Shown: piece after piece, positions 1 to 8,918 of the stretch
Layout: every line of letters starts with the position of its first letter
How positions within the stretch are numbered: position 1 is the first letter of the stretch
Assembly (NCBI RefSeq): GCF_030542965.1
Contig: NZ_JAUAOA010000002.1
Coordinates: forward strand, 62,001 to 126,000
Direction of reading: 5' to 3'
Source: Azotosporobacter soli
GTDB taxonomy: Bacteria > Bacillota > Negativicutes > SG130
DNA length: 64,000 nucleotides
The notes under the pieces: model-generated
What the model saw: only the letters and a program-made list of their open reading frames with translations
Databases searched by the model: none
What the model was told of the DNA's origin: nothing
Position numbers and translations under genes: made by a program

Positions 1-1707
1 GCGCACGCTGTCTTGCATTGTCTTCTCCAGCCGTGCCGCGCAGCTGTCATGCACCGCCAGCGTTTTAGGCGGCGCAAGCGGCGGCAGCGCTTCCGTCAAG
101 CCGTGCTCGGCAAATACCGTCCATAAACTTTCGAGCGTCGCCTCCGGCAAATGCTGTTTAAAGAGACTATGGCAAGACGGACAGGCCGTTATCACGCGCG
201 GCTTACCCAGTTCCCTCCACTTTAGCGCCAGGTTTTGCGTGGCGGCCTCGAATACCGCCTCTTGTCCCGCCCAGTTGGCCGGTGCGCCGCAGCAGCCCAG
301 CATCAATCCGACGCCGCCGGATAACGTCTCCGTCAGAAAGGCGTAGGCCTGTCTTACCTGTTGCGGCGACGAAGCCGCCAATTGACAGCCGGGAAAAAAC
401 AGATACCGACTCGAAGCAAAGCCCGCTTGGTGTCTGCTGAGCGCACAGTGCTCGCTGTTGCTGAACTGCATATCGCGCAGGGCAAAGTCATGCGTTGAAA
501 GCGGCATTTTCCCTTTATCCACCATCATCCGCCGCGCTTTAAGACAAATCTCGCCCATATTCAAATTTCCCGGGCACACTCTTTCGCACAAACCGCACAG
601 ACTGCAGGAATTGATCATTTTATTCGCACGATGGATTCCCATGACAATCGATAAGTTATTGTATATTTCACGCACATACCGTTTGGGATAAGAGCGGTAA
701 TGAGCCAGATATTCACAAACTTTTACGCATTCCAAGCACTCGCACAATAAACAACGTTGCGCTTCCTTAAGCGCATCCTGTTCCGTATAGCCGCCGTCCG
801 CACCGCTTGGCCGCACCATAGGTTCGGCAGGGACTCCTTCAATATTCGTGTACAAAGAAGTCGCATAGGGACCTTCCAGTTCCCGGTTTGCCGAAAGAGA
901 CGCGCCTTGAAAAAGGCGGTCGATCGAAGTTGCGGCTTTTTTCCCGTCCGCAATCGACGCAATCGGCGAGTAAGACCGGCTTTCGCCTCTTAGACTGCCG
1001 CCGGCAAACACCGTTGGCAGATTGGTCGCAAGCGTCAGCGGATCAACGGCAAGCGCTTCTCTTTTATTCCGGTCTGTTGTACCATCCTGTTTCCAAAGCA
1101 GTTGCGCTCCGGTCGCCAAATAGACCGCATCAAATTCTTGCAAAAGCGGCTCTAGCGCCGTAATGGTCGTATGATAATGCATTGTCACAGGCAGTTTCGC
1201 AAAAACAGAAAAATCGTTGTCGATCACCTGCTCCGGCAACGTTTGCTTTGAAGAAAGCCAAATCAAGCCGCCCAAGCGTTCGGTGGCTTCAAAAATTTCT
1301 ACCGCGTATCCTTTTCGCGCCAGTTCAAAAGCCGCCGTCAGTCCGCTTAAGCCAGCGCCCACAACAGCCGCCTTTTTATTTTTTAGCGGCAACGGTTTTA
1401 GCGCGACATTGACCGGATTCTTAGCGACGCAGATTTGCTCGACCGCTCTGACGAACACCGCCTCATCCAGCTCACTGCGCCTGCACTGTTTCCGGCAAGG
1501 CTGGTCGCAAATTCTACTGATAATGCCCGGAAAAGGAAGCGCGCGCTGGTACAAGGCCAGTCCTTTTTCATACTCTTTCTTGCAAACAGCGTCCACCATG
1601 CCTCTGACGTCAACATGAACCGGACAGCCACTCGTACAGCCCGGCGGATTCTCCTGGCTGCATTGCGCCTCGCGTTGGCGCAATAATTTTTGATCCGTTT
1701 GATCCAT
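1..1707 (-). CDS. FAD/NAD(P) oxidoreductase with ferredoxin and CCG (HdrB-like) domains, 3' end missing
   Basis: The gene is open from ATG at 1707 (GGAGG just upstream) to the left window edge, so its C-terminus is missing. An N-terminal GltD/DPYD-type Fe-S segment (CTSGCPVHVDV) is followed by a Rossmann FAD site (VVGAGLSGLTAAFELARKG), then two ferredoxin clusters (CLLCECLECVKVC and CSLCGLCERVCPGNL), then a CCG-type domain as in HdrB/GlpC (FFPGCQLA, GCCGAPANW). Such proteins pass electrons between NAD(P)H, flavin and Fe-S centres. It is the third gene of the molybdenum hydroxylase operon, 105 nt after mop, so it is probably the electron acceptor or donor for the aldehyde oxidoreductase; that partnership is inference from position. 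Confidence 0.85.
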   Translation of the reverse strand, partial: MDQTDQKLLRQREAQCSQENPPGCTSGCPVHVDVRGMVDAVCKKEYEKGLALYQRALPFPGIISRICDQPCRKQCRRSELDEAVFVRAVEQICVAKNPVNVALKPLPLKNKKAAVVGAGLSGLTAAFELARKGYAVEIFEATERLGGLIWLSSKQTLPEQVIDNDFSVFAKLPVTMHYHTTITALEPLLQEFDAVYLATGAQLLWKQDGTTDRNKREALAVDPLTLATNLPTVFAGGSLRGESRSYSPIASIADGKKAATSIDRLFQGASLSANRELEGPYATSLYTNIEGVPAEPMVRPSGADGGYTEQDALKEAQRCLLCECLECVKVCEYLAHYRSYPKRYVREIYNNLSIVMGIHRANKMINSCSLCGLCERVCPGNLNMGEICLKARRMMVDKGKMPLSTHDFALRDMQFSNSEHCALSRHQAGFASSRYLFFPGCQLAASSPQQVRQAYAFLTETLSGGVGLMLGCCGAPANWAGQEAVFEAATQNLALKWRELGKPRVITACPSCHSLFKQHLPEATLESLWTVFAEHGLTEALPPLAPPKTLAVHDSCAARLEKTMQDSVR

Positions 1708-1737
1708 AATATCCCCCTCCTCCCGGATGCGGAAAAC

Positions 1738-1785
1738 CGAAACGAACGGAAAGCCTTGCAGCTTTCCAATCCGTTTCAGTTTTTC
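1738..1785. terminator. Hairpin between mop and the flavo-Fe-S gene
   Basis: GAAACG..CGGAAAGC pairs with GCTTTCC..CCGTTTC. The better T-run is on the + side; on the minus strand only TTTT follows. It may be a partial terminator or a processing hairpin inside the operon. Confidence 0.35.
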
Positions 1786-1812
1786 TGCTTTTCCGGTATT
1801 TCGCAGCAACCG

Positions 1813-4551
1813 TTATTTGGGGGTAGATAATGCATCCAGTCCCGCTTTGATTTTCTCCGGCAATGCGGGAACTGCAAAAATGCGAACGCCGCAGGCGTTG
1901 TAAATCGCATTCAGGATCGCCGGATGCGGCGACGTCAGCGGGCCTTCGCCTACGCCGGCCGCGCCGTATGGTCCCAGTTCGCGCGGCGTGATATTGTAGA
2001 TGATTTCCATATCATCCGGAATGTCCTTGATGAACGGCAGGCCGCAGGCAACCAAATTGGTATGTTTCTTGAGATCCTCAAAGTCTTCGCTAAGCGCAAG
2101 ACCGATCCCCTGCGCCAAGCCGCCGTAGACTTGTCCGTCGCAAGTCGTCTTGTTCGTCAATGTTCCGATGTCTTGAACGGTGACGAAGCGCACGACGGTT
2201 GCCTTGCCGGTCTTCATATCCACTTCGACTTCCGGCATAAAGACCGCATACATATAGATGGGGAACGGATCGCCCTGACAGGTTTCCGAGCTGCAGTCCG
2301 TACACATCGAAGCCGTCCAGGTGCCGTCATAATGAAGCGGTATCTTTTCCGCAACCATTTCATCGTAGCTGCGGAACGTCCCGTCCGCCTTGCGCATCGC
2401 GTTGACCAACATTTCGCAGGCGACGCGAGTCGCGTTTCCTGTCATGACGTTTTGACGGCTGCCGCCTGACGGACCGCTGGCCGGCGTAAAGGCCGTATCA
2501 TTCATGACGAGCTTAATTTGTTCCGGTCGGATGCCCATCTGGCGAAGCGTCTCATGCGAATGCGTCAGCGTCGCAAGATCTGCGCCCTGGCCATGGTCTT
2601 GCCACGAGTTGCCGATCGTTACGCCGTCTTTCGTCAATTCTGCCCAGGCATGGGAACTGTCCGGGCCGTCCAGACCGCAACCGTATGTGCCAATGGCCAG
2701 ACCGACGCCGCGTTTTTTCTCCGGCGTGGAAAGTTCCTTACAGCGCTTCTTCGCCTCTTCCCAATACGGACGAATTTTGTCGAGCATTTCCGGCAGGCAG
2801 AAGACTTCCGGCACTTGCCCTGTCGGCGTCGTCGAACCCGGACGGTAAACATTTTTATAGCGCAATTCGAGCGGGTCCATGCCCAGTTTTTCCGCTAAGA
2901 TATCGATCGCGGTTTCGGAAGAGAGGAACGCTTTCGGCGAACCGTAAGCACGGAAGGCCGAACCCCAGGCATGGTTGGTGCAGACGCATTTGCCGTGGCC
3001 GCGAATGTTCTTGATGTCGTAACCGGCGCCGGTAAACTGCCCTTGGCGTATGCAGTTCAAATCGCCGAACTCGCTGTATGGACCATGGTCGAGCCACCAG
3101 TTCGTTTCCATCGCCAACAATTTTCCGCTCTTGTCGGCGGCCAGTTTTGTTTTGACCAGCGCCGGTGAGCGTTTGCCGGTATAGGTAATTTGCTGGAACA
3201 TCGTAAAGTTCAGCGAAACCGGTTTTCCGTCGCAGGCCAGACATGCGACGCCCAATAACGCTTCATTGGTCGGGCTGAATTTATAGCCGAAGGTCGCACC
3301 GGTCGGGTTCGCGACGAGACGGCATTTTTCCGGTTCGATGCCGATACCGGCGACGATCATCGCATGATGCAAATGCAGTGCGATACTCTTGGAATGAATC
3401 GTCAGGCGACCTTCTTCATCGATGTACGCGCTGCCGCAATCCGGCTCCAGCGGCATATGCGGCTGACGGCTGCAGTACGTTTCCGCTTCCGCAATGACCA
3501 AATCCGGATTTTCCATGAACGGTTTCGTCTCTTCGCCTTTTACGACGCCCTGTTCGTAGTACACGTTCGGCGTGCCGGGATGAATTTCGATCGCATCGGG
3601 AGCCATCGCTTCCGGGGCGCTCATGTAGGCAGGTAGAATTTCCAAGTCCACTTTAACCGCTTTCGCCGCAGCCTTCGCATGTTCTTCGGTATCGGCCGCC
3701 ACAATCGCGATCGCATCGCCGAACTGGAAGACTTTTTCGTCGCAGAGGATCGGACGATCCCAGCCGTCGCCCTTGTTGCTCGGGAACGTAATCAAACCCG
3801 TGATGCGGTTTTTCCCTTTTACGTCTTTATGCGTGATGACCTTGTAAACGCCCGGCATCTTTTCCGCTGCGGAAGTATCGATGCCCTTAATATTGGCATG
3901 CGAAACTTCCGCCTGCACCAACGCCAAGCGCAATGTTCCCGGCGGCATTTGCAAGCCGACGTCAGCGCCGTAATCCCAGGTGCCGGTGACTTTTTGCAAT
4001 GCGGATGGCCGTACATAGGTAGTGCCGTAAATTTTATTGCCGACCGGCGTAAAGAGCAGCTCTTCCTTGCGCATTTCACCGCGCAGCACCTTGGCTGCGG
4101 CCATTACCGCGTCGACCAGCGGTTTATAACCGGTACAGCGGCAGGCATTGCGGTTCTTCTGGAACCAGTCGCGCACCTGCTCTCTGGTCGGACTCGGATT
4201 TTCATCCAGCAATACTTTCGCCGACAAGATAAAGCCGGGACTGCAGAAGCCGCACTGCGCGCAGCCATAGCCCATCCAGGCCGTCTGCAGCGGGTGGAGA
4301 TTGTCCGGCGTCGCCAGACCTTCGATCGTCGTAATCAGCGCTTCATCCGGCACCCGTTTCATTTTTACAATACAGGAGCGTACGACCCTGCCGTCCATGA
4401 TGATCGAGCAAGTACCGCATTGTCCTTGATTACAACCGACCTTACAGCCAGTAAGCAGGAGCTGTTCCCTGAGCACGCTCGCCAGAGTGGATTCGGGGTC
4501 AACGATCAACGTTCTCGCCAACCCGTTGATAATCAGCACTTTTTTTTGCAT
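1813..4551 (-). CDS. mop: Mop-type molybdenum aldehyde oxidoreductase (single chain)
   Basis: 912 residues, matching the roughly 907-residue Desulfovibrio gigas aldehyde oxidoreductase of the xanthine oxidase family. An N-terminal plant-type [2Fe-2S] domain (CKVGCNQGQCGTC, about residues 35-47) is followed by the helical second [2Fe-2S] domain (CAQCGFCSPG and CRCTGYKP, to about residue 150) and then the two molybdopterin-binding domains. There is no FAD domain, as in Mop. The catalytic glutamate is in GVGEGPLTSPHP near the C-terminus. It oxidises aldehydes to acids at a Mo-cytosine-dinucleotide site in the cytoplasm; the actual substrate cannot be told. ATG at 4551 follows AAGGAGATAAG. It lies 78 nt after a molybdopterin-binding protein gene in a sigma-54-controlled operon. 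Confidence 0.93.
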   Translation of the reverse strand: MQKKVLIINGLARTLIVDPESTLASVLREQLLLTGCKVGCNQGQCGTCSIIMDGRVVRSCIVKMKRVPDEALITTIEGLATPDNLHPLQTAWMGYGCAQCGFCSPGFILSAKVLLDENPSPTREQVRDWFQKNRNACRCTGYKPLVDAVMAAAKVLRGEMRKEELLFTPVGNKIYGTTYVRPSALQKVTGTWDYGADVGLQMPPGTLRLALVQAEVSHANIKGIDTSAAEKMPGVYKVITHKDVKGKNRITGLITFPSNKGDGWDRPILCDEKVFQFGDAIAIVAADTEEHAKAAAKAVKVDLEILPAYMSAPEAMAPDAIEIHPGTPNVYYEQGVVKGEETKPFMENPDLVIAEAETYCSRQPHMPLEPDCGSAYIDEEGRLTIHSKSIALHLHHAMIVAGIGIEPEKCRLVANPTGATFGYKFSPTNEALLGVACLACDGKPVSLNFTMFQQITYTGKRSPALVKTKLAADKSGKLLAMETNWWLDHGPYSEFGDLNCIRQGQFTGAGYDIKNIRGHGKCVCTNHAWGSAFRAYGSPKAFLSSETAIDILAEKLGMDPLELRYKNVYRPGSTTPTGQVPEVFCLPEMLDKIRPYWEEAKKRCKELSTPEKKRGVGLAIGTYGCGLDGPDSSHAWAELTKDGVTIGNSWQDHGQGADLATLTHSHETLRQMGIRPEQIKLVMNDTAFTPASGPSGGSRQNVMTGNATRVACEMLVNAMRKADGTFRSYDEMVAEKIPLHYDGTWTASMCTDCSSETCQGDPFPIYMYAVFMPEVEVDMKTGKATVVRFVTVQDIGTLTNKTTCDGQVYGGLAQGIGLALSEDFEDLKKHTNLVACGLPFIKDIPDDMEIIYNITPRELGPYGAAGVGEGPLTSPHPAILNAIYNACGVRIFAVPALPEKIKAGLDALSTPK

Positions 4552-4629
4552 CTCTTCTCTTATCTCCTTTTTCTTCGTTCTATATTTCAGGGGCGTCTAT
4601 CCCCAAAATACCGGAGCATTCTCTTCTCT

Positions 4630-5655
4630 TCAGCCGCCTTTGCCGAAACCGCATTCCGGATAGCGACATTCATCGCAGACGAGGCAAAGTCCGCCATGCC
4701 CCAGTTTGGTGATATCCCTGCGCGTCAGTTCTTCGCCGGCTAATATGCGCGGCGCGACGAGGTCAAAAATCGTGCTCTTGTGATACATCACGCAACCCGG
4801 CAGACCGAGAACCGGAATGGAGCCAAAATAGGCCAGCATAAACATCGCGCCCGGCAGCGTTGGCGCGCCGTAAGAAATGATCTTTCCGCCGGCCGCCCGG
4901 ATGCCCGCAGGCGTCACATCGTCCGGATCGACCGACATGCCGCCGGTCGTGACAATCATATCCGCGCCGAGCGCCAGCAAATGTTGAATCGCTTCGGCAA
5001 TCCGCTCCGCATCATCCGGCACGAAAATCTGTTTCAGAATCGAACTGCCCCATTGCTGAAATTTCTTTTCCAGCACCGGACCGAACGCGTCTTCTATCCG
5101 TCCGTGATAGATCTCGCTGCCGGTTGTCACGACGCCGATTTTGAACGCCTGCAATTTCTTGACTTCCATTAGCGGATAATGCTGCGCACAGATTTCTTCC
5201 AGTTGGCGAATCTTTTCCGTTTCAATCACCAACGGAATAATTTTGCAGCCCGCGATTTTTGTTCCGGCCTGGACGATCTGATTCGAATGCAGCGTCGCCG
5301 CGGCCAGTTGATCGATATCATTGATTCGCTCCAACGCTTCCACATTTATCTTTAACAAACCGGTAACGGCGGCTTTCAGTTCGACCTTGCCTTCCGCCGC
5401 TTCGGCCAAACGTAAGCCTTCGCCTGCTGCGGCGCGTGCAAACCGCCTTGCCGCGTCATTTTCATGCAGCAGTTTTTCGTTGACTTCCCAAACGTAAATG
5501 TTTTCCTTCCCAATCATCAGCAGTTTGTTTATATCTTCTTTTTGAATCACATGTCCTTTGTTAAACGCCCTCCCTTTGCGTTTTCCGGGAATAATCTCGG
5601 TCACGTCATGACAAAGCACCATGCCTTCCGCCTGATAGACTGAAACTGCTCTCAT
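4630..5655 (-). CDS. Molybdopterin-binding (MoeA/MoaB-like) protein
   Basis: About 341 residues with a MoaB/Mog-like fold: TTGGMSVDPDDVTPAGI and the GAPTLPGAMFMLAY / VLGLPGCVMYHKSTIFD loops typical of molybdopterin-binding proteins encoded next to Mo hydroxylases. The C-terminus carries a cysteine cluster (CLVCDECRYPECGFG) that could bind Fe-S or zinc. ATG 5655 (MRAVSVYQAEGMVL) is preferred over the longer frame from 5727, because GGGAGG sits 7 nt before 5655 and a -24/-12 promoter overlaps 5727. First gene of the mop operon; probably handles or inserts the cofactor for Mop (inference). Confidence 0.85.
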   Translation of the reverse strand: MRAVSVYQAEGMVLCHDVTEIIPGKRKGRAFNKGHVIQKEDINKLLMIGKENIYVWEVNEKLLHENDAARRFARAAAGEGLRLAEAAEGKVELKAAVTGLLKINVEALERINDIDQLAAATLHSNQIVQAGTKIAGCKIIPLVIETEKIRQLEEICAQHYPLMEVKKLQAFKIGVVTTGSEIYHGRIEDAFGPVLEKKFQQWGSSILKQIFVPDDAERIAEAIQHLLALGADMIVTTGGMSVDPDDVTPAGIRAAGGKIISYGAPTLPGAMFMLAYFGSIPVLGLPGCVMYHKSTIFDLVAPRILAGEELTRRDITKLGHGGLCLVCDECRYPECGFGKGG

Positions 5656-5715
5656 CAGCCGACCTCCCTCGCCGCGTCTATATTTTGCGAATCTTTCAAC
5701 AATGTTCTTTTCTAT

Positions 5716-5731
5716 TGCATATTTCATGCCA
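5716..5731 (-). promoter_or_regulatory. Sigma-54 (-24/-12) promoter of the mop operon
   Basis: On the minus strand TGGCATGAAATATGCA matches TGGCAYR-N4-TTGCW with GG and GC at the correct spacing; only the first T of the -12 box deviates. Predicted transcription start is about 5705, leaving a 50-nt leader before ATG 5655. A sigma-54 activator gene lies just upstream. Confidence 0.7.
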
Positions 5732-5791
5732 ACGACGAAAAAGGCTGTAGGAAAACTTACGCTAAGTTTTCCTACAGCCTTTTTCGTCGTT
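5731..5791. terminator. 29-bp perfect palindrome, bidirectional terminator
   Basis: Two 29-nt arms (5731-5759 and 5763-5791) pair perfectly around the 3-nt loop CGC. Each stem is flanked by an A-tract/T-tract, so it works as an intrinsic terminator both ways. It ends transcription from the activator gene and abuts the -24 box of the mop promoter. Confidence 0.8.
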
Positions 5792-5829
5792 CAAAGTAAC
5801 TTATCCATTGGCATCAATCGTTTTTATTA

Positions 5830-5942
5830 CCTGTGCAAAACTGTCACCTTATCCGGCGGCACTACGCTTATTGCATGAGCATACCTGTAACACCTGTTCA
5901 AAAGTGTCACTTTCATAGAACACTACGCTAACACTTTGGCAC
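5830..5942. promoter_or_regulatory. Repeated upstream activator sites
   Basis: CCTGTGCAAAACTGTCAC at 5830-5847 and CCTGTTCAAAAGTGTCAC at 5893-5910 differ at two positions and are 63 nt apart (six helical turns). Each is followed by CACTACGCT (5860, 5921). A related half-site GTGCCAAAGTGT lies on the minus strand at 5931-5942. They sit 100-210 bp upstream of the -24 box, the usual enhancer distance, so they are probable binding sites for the activator encoded at 5942-7966. Confidence 0.6.
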
Positions 5943-7966
5943 TAATGATAAATGGCATATTGTTTCATCTTTCGATACAGCGTATTGCGGGAAATCCCGA
6001 GCGTACGCGCAATCAAACTGATATTGCCCCTGTGTTTCTCCAGCAGCGTGAGAATTTCTTTCCGCTCCTCATCCTCCCAGAGACGCTGACGCCGTTCCGT
6101 TTTACAGCCGCCCGCTGCTTCTTTTAGTTCAGCTGTTTCTGCGCCGCCGTCCTGCCAGTCGCATATTTCCTGCGGCAGATTCTCCCGCGTTATCCTTGTT
6201 TCTTCCGTCAGGCTTACGATTCGCTCTACGACATTTTGCAATTCCCGCACGTTGCCCGGCCAGTCATAACGCACGATCCGTTCCTGCACATCCGCATCAA
6301 GTTCAAAGGAACGGCGATGCTTATCCAGTTTTTCCAAAAAATGATTGAACAAGAGGACGATGTCCTCCGCGCGTTCTCTTAGCGGCGGGATCGTAATGGA
6401 AATCACATTCAAGCGATAGTAAAGATCGTTGCGGAACGTTCCTTTGCCGACTTCCGTCAATAATTTCTTATTGCTTGCGCAAATGACCCGTACGTCAACG
6501 GGTATTTCCTTATCGCAGCCAATTCGATTCACTTTCCGTTCCTGCAGCACACGCAAGAGCGCCACCTGCTGCTCGAGCGGCATGTCGCCGATCTCATCCA
6601 AGAAGAGCGTGCCGCCGGAAGCCAGCTCGAACTTGCCCGGTTTGCCGCCGCGCTTGGCGCCGGTAAACGCGCCATCCGCATAACCGAACAGCTCGCTGCC
6701 GATCAATTCACGCGGCAAGGCACCGCAATTGACAGCAATGAAAGGCCCGGCGCAGCGTGCGCTCCGGTTATGAATGGCCTGCGCAAAGACCTCCTTGCCT
6801 GTACCGCTTTCGCCCTGCAAAAGCACATTGGCGGTTGACATCGCCGCGCGCGCGGCCACGCGAACGGCTTCCAGAATCGATTTGCTTTCGCCGATAATAT
6901 CGCTGAAATGAAACGCGCCGTAATTTCCGTTAAAGCGGTTCACCAAACTTTGAATTTGTTGGATCGGCCGCAAGACAATGACGCCGCCGATCACATGGCC
7001 CTGTTCGTTGGTCACCGGCGTACCGGATGCCAGACAATGGTTGAGGCCTTCACTGGTCTCCACCATGATCTCAACGTCGGAAAAGGCATTCTTGCATTTC
7101 AGCATTTTTCGAATCGCGATCTGTTTCGCACCCAAAAGGCATTCGACGGAGACCCCGGCTTTCAGTTCGACCTGATTGACGACCGAACCGAATATCTGAG
7201 GCACAATCGGATTCAAGTCGCTGATGATGCCGTTGCTGTCGATCATGATCACGCCGTCCGACATCGTATTGAAAATGTTCGTCAAGCGCTTGTTCGTCAC
7301 GTTCAGCGCCTTGTTCTTCTCCCGAATGTCCATCTGGCCGACAATTGCCTCCACCGCGGCCACGACCATTCCGAGCGTATGCAGATGCGCGGAACTCGAC
7401 GCGCCGGAAACGTCCAATATGCCAAGCAGCTGCCCCTGCGCATCCAAAATCGGCGCTGCCGAACAGGTCAGCGCATGGTGCTTGCGACAGTAATGTTCCG
7501 CGCCGGAAACCTGCACCGGTTTTCGCAACAGCGCCGCCGTACCGATCGCATTCGTTCCGGCTTCTTTCTCGCTCCAGCTCGCGCCTTGGAAAAAGCTCAC
7601 CGTCATCGGATTGGTCAGCGTGTCTTCATCGCCCAGAATCTCCATGATATAACCGCGTTCGTCCGTTAAGGCCACAACAAAGCCCGAGCCGGCAACGATG
7701 CGATACAGATTTTGCATAAACGGTTTCGCAATCGCAATCAGTTCCCGTTTCTCGTGCAACAAATCCTGCAGCATCGCATCGCTTAAGCTGGCGTGTATGC
7801 GCTCATCATCCGGATCGACTTTCGCCTGTCTACAGCGCAACCAGGAATCGAGAATGTCTTTTTTCACGGGATAATGGCGTTCGCTGCCGGTGTTGGGAAG
7901 CGTTGTTGTAAAGCGTAGCCAGCCGATAAACGTACTGTCAACAGCATCAGCAGTTTCAAGATTCAT
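5942..7966 (-). CDS. AcoR-like sigma-54-dependent transcriptional activator
   Basis: About 674 residues. A GAF-type N-terminal sensor (around 70-220) and a PAS domain (about 235-345) precede an AAA+ domain with Walker A GESGTGKE, the sigma-54 contact loop GAFTGA, and Walker [11 protein letters not shown] Fis-type helix-turn-helix ends the protein ([20 protein letters not shown]). ATG 7966 preceded by AGGTAGGTG is preferred over a GTG 12 nt upstream. It most likely responds to an aldehyde, ketone or related ligand through GAF and switches on the mop operon immediately downstream. The repeat sites and -24/-12 promoter in between support this. Confidence 0.9.
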   Translation of the reverse strand: MNLETADAVDSTFIGWLRFTTTLPNTGSERHYPVKKDILDSWLRCRQAKVDPDDERIHASLSDAMLQDLLHEKRELIAIAKPFMQNLYRIVAGSGFVVALTDERGYIMEILGDEDTLTNPMTVSFFQGASWSEKEAGTNAIGTAALLRKPVQVSGAEHYCRKHHALTCSAAPILDAQGQLLGILDVSGASSSAHLHTLGMVVAAVEAIVGQMDIREKNKALNVTNKRLTNIFNTMSDGVIMIDSNGIISDLNPIVPQIFGSVVNQVELKAGVSVECLLGAKQIAIRKMLKCKNAFSDVEIMVETSEGLNHCLASGTPVTNEQGHVIGGVIVLRPIQQIQSLVNRFNGNYGAFHFSDIIGESKSILEAVRVAARAAMSTANVLLQGESGTGKEVFAQAIHNRSARCAGPFIAVNCGALPRELIGSELFGYADGAFTGAKRGGKPGKFELASGGTLFLDEIGDMPLEQQVALLRVLQERKVNRIGCDKEIPVDVRVICASNKKLLTEVGKGTFRNDLYYRLNVISITIPPLRERAEDIVLLFNHFLEKLDKHRRSFELDADVQERIVRYDWPGNVRELQNVVERIVSLTEETRITRENLPQEICDWQDGGAETAELKEAAGGCKTERRQRLWEDEERKEILTLLEKHRGNISLIARTLGISRNTLYRKMKQYAIYH

Positions 7967-8177
7967 GGCATCAAACACCTACCTGTTCTTGATTTCTTGC
8001 GCAAAGTTCCGGCAACATGCCGATTGCAACGTGAGGAGCCGCTTCGTTTTCTGTTCCGTACTTCTTCGTTATTCAGTTTTAAATCCCTCTTTTTATTATC
8101 CGCCTCTTCTGATTTGCGCTAACGTCTTTATCCCTATATACTGTAAAGAAGCTAGCGCAAGACAGAAGGGAACGTAA

Positions 8178-8813
8178 ATGAACGAACAGTATTACGAAAA
8201 ATTGTTAAATATAAAAACCGCCGGCGAGCAGAAGATTTTCAACGACTCGCCACACTATAACCATTATGAGCCGACCTCTTATTCGCTGCTCGAGCAATTG
8301 GCCGCACAACATGCTTTCAACGCAGACGACCATATCGTCGACTTCGGCTGCGGCAAAGGCCGCCTTAATTTTTACCTGCATCATCATTTTTCAGCGACTG
8401 TCACCGGCATCGAAATGGATCCTTACTTTTATCAGCAGGCAATTGACAATAAAAAATCGTATTTTAAAAAACATGCGCAACCGGAAAACAAAATACATTT
8501 CCTGCATTGCTTCGCCGAAGAGTACGAGGTAAAACGCTTCGACACGGTCTTTTATTTTTTTAATCCGTTTTCGCTGCAAATCTTCACCAAGGTTGTCGGC
8601 AATATCCTGCACTCGATCGAGAAACAAGAACGCAGCGTCGACATCATCCTCTACTATCCAAGTTACGATTACATCTACTTTCTCGAAAACAGCACGCCGT
8701 TTACACTGTCGAGTGAAATAAAAGCCGCCGATTCGCCGGCGCAGGATCCGCGCGACAGTTTTTCCATCTATCGGTTCACCGCTGAAACCGATTCTTCCGC
8801 CGCTCTTGTTTGA
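8178..8813 (+). CDS. Class I SAM-dependent methyltransferase
   Basis: 211 residues with the Rossmann methyltransferase motif I VDFGCGKGRLNFYLHHHF followed by the acidic motif IEMDPYF. The substrate cannot be inferred. ATG 8178 follows GAAGGGAACGTAA. Transcribed away from the sigma-54 activator, single-gene unit closed by a strong terminator at 8828. Confidence 0.8.
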   Translation: MNEQYYEKLLNIKTAGEQKIFNDSPHYNHYEPTSYSLLEQLAAQHAFNADDHIVDFGCGKGRLNFYLHHHFSATVTGIEMDPYFYQQAIDNKKSYFKKHAQPENKIHFLHCFAEEYEVKRFDTVFYFFNPFSLQIFTKVVGNILHSIEKQERSVDIILYYPSYDYIYFLENSTPFTLSSEIKAADSPAQDPRDSFSIYRFTAETDSSAALV

Positions 8814-8827
8814 GCAAAAGATGATCT

Positions 8828-8871
8828 AAAAAGCGAGGCCAACGGTATCCTACCGTCGGCCTCGCTTTTTT
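8828..8871 (+). terminator. Intrinsic terminator
   Basis: AAAAAGCGAGGCC...GGCCTCGCTTTTTT forms a perfect GC-rich stem with T-run, ending the methyltransferase gene. The A-tract allows activity on the other strand for the radical SAM gene, which ends at 8919. Confidence 0.85.
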
Positions 8872-8918
8872 GTCCGCCCGTCTTTAAAAATCCCACCCTA
8901 TCCGCTAGTATGAATCGT

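Noticed and set aside
3679-4743. Long + strand open frame (354 codons) opposite mop
   Set aside because: Fully antisense to the well-supported Mop gene, no ribosome site and arginine/histidine-rich shadow composition.
5656-5727. Longer start of the molybdopterin-binding protein at 5727
   Set aside because: No ribosome site, overlaps the -24/-12 promoter and abuts the terminator; ATG 5655 has a good site.
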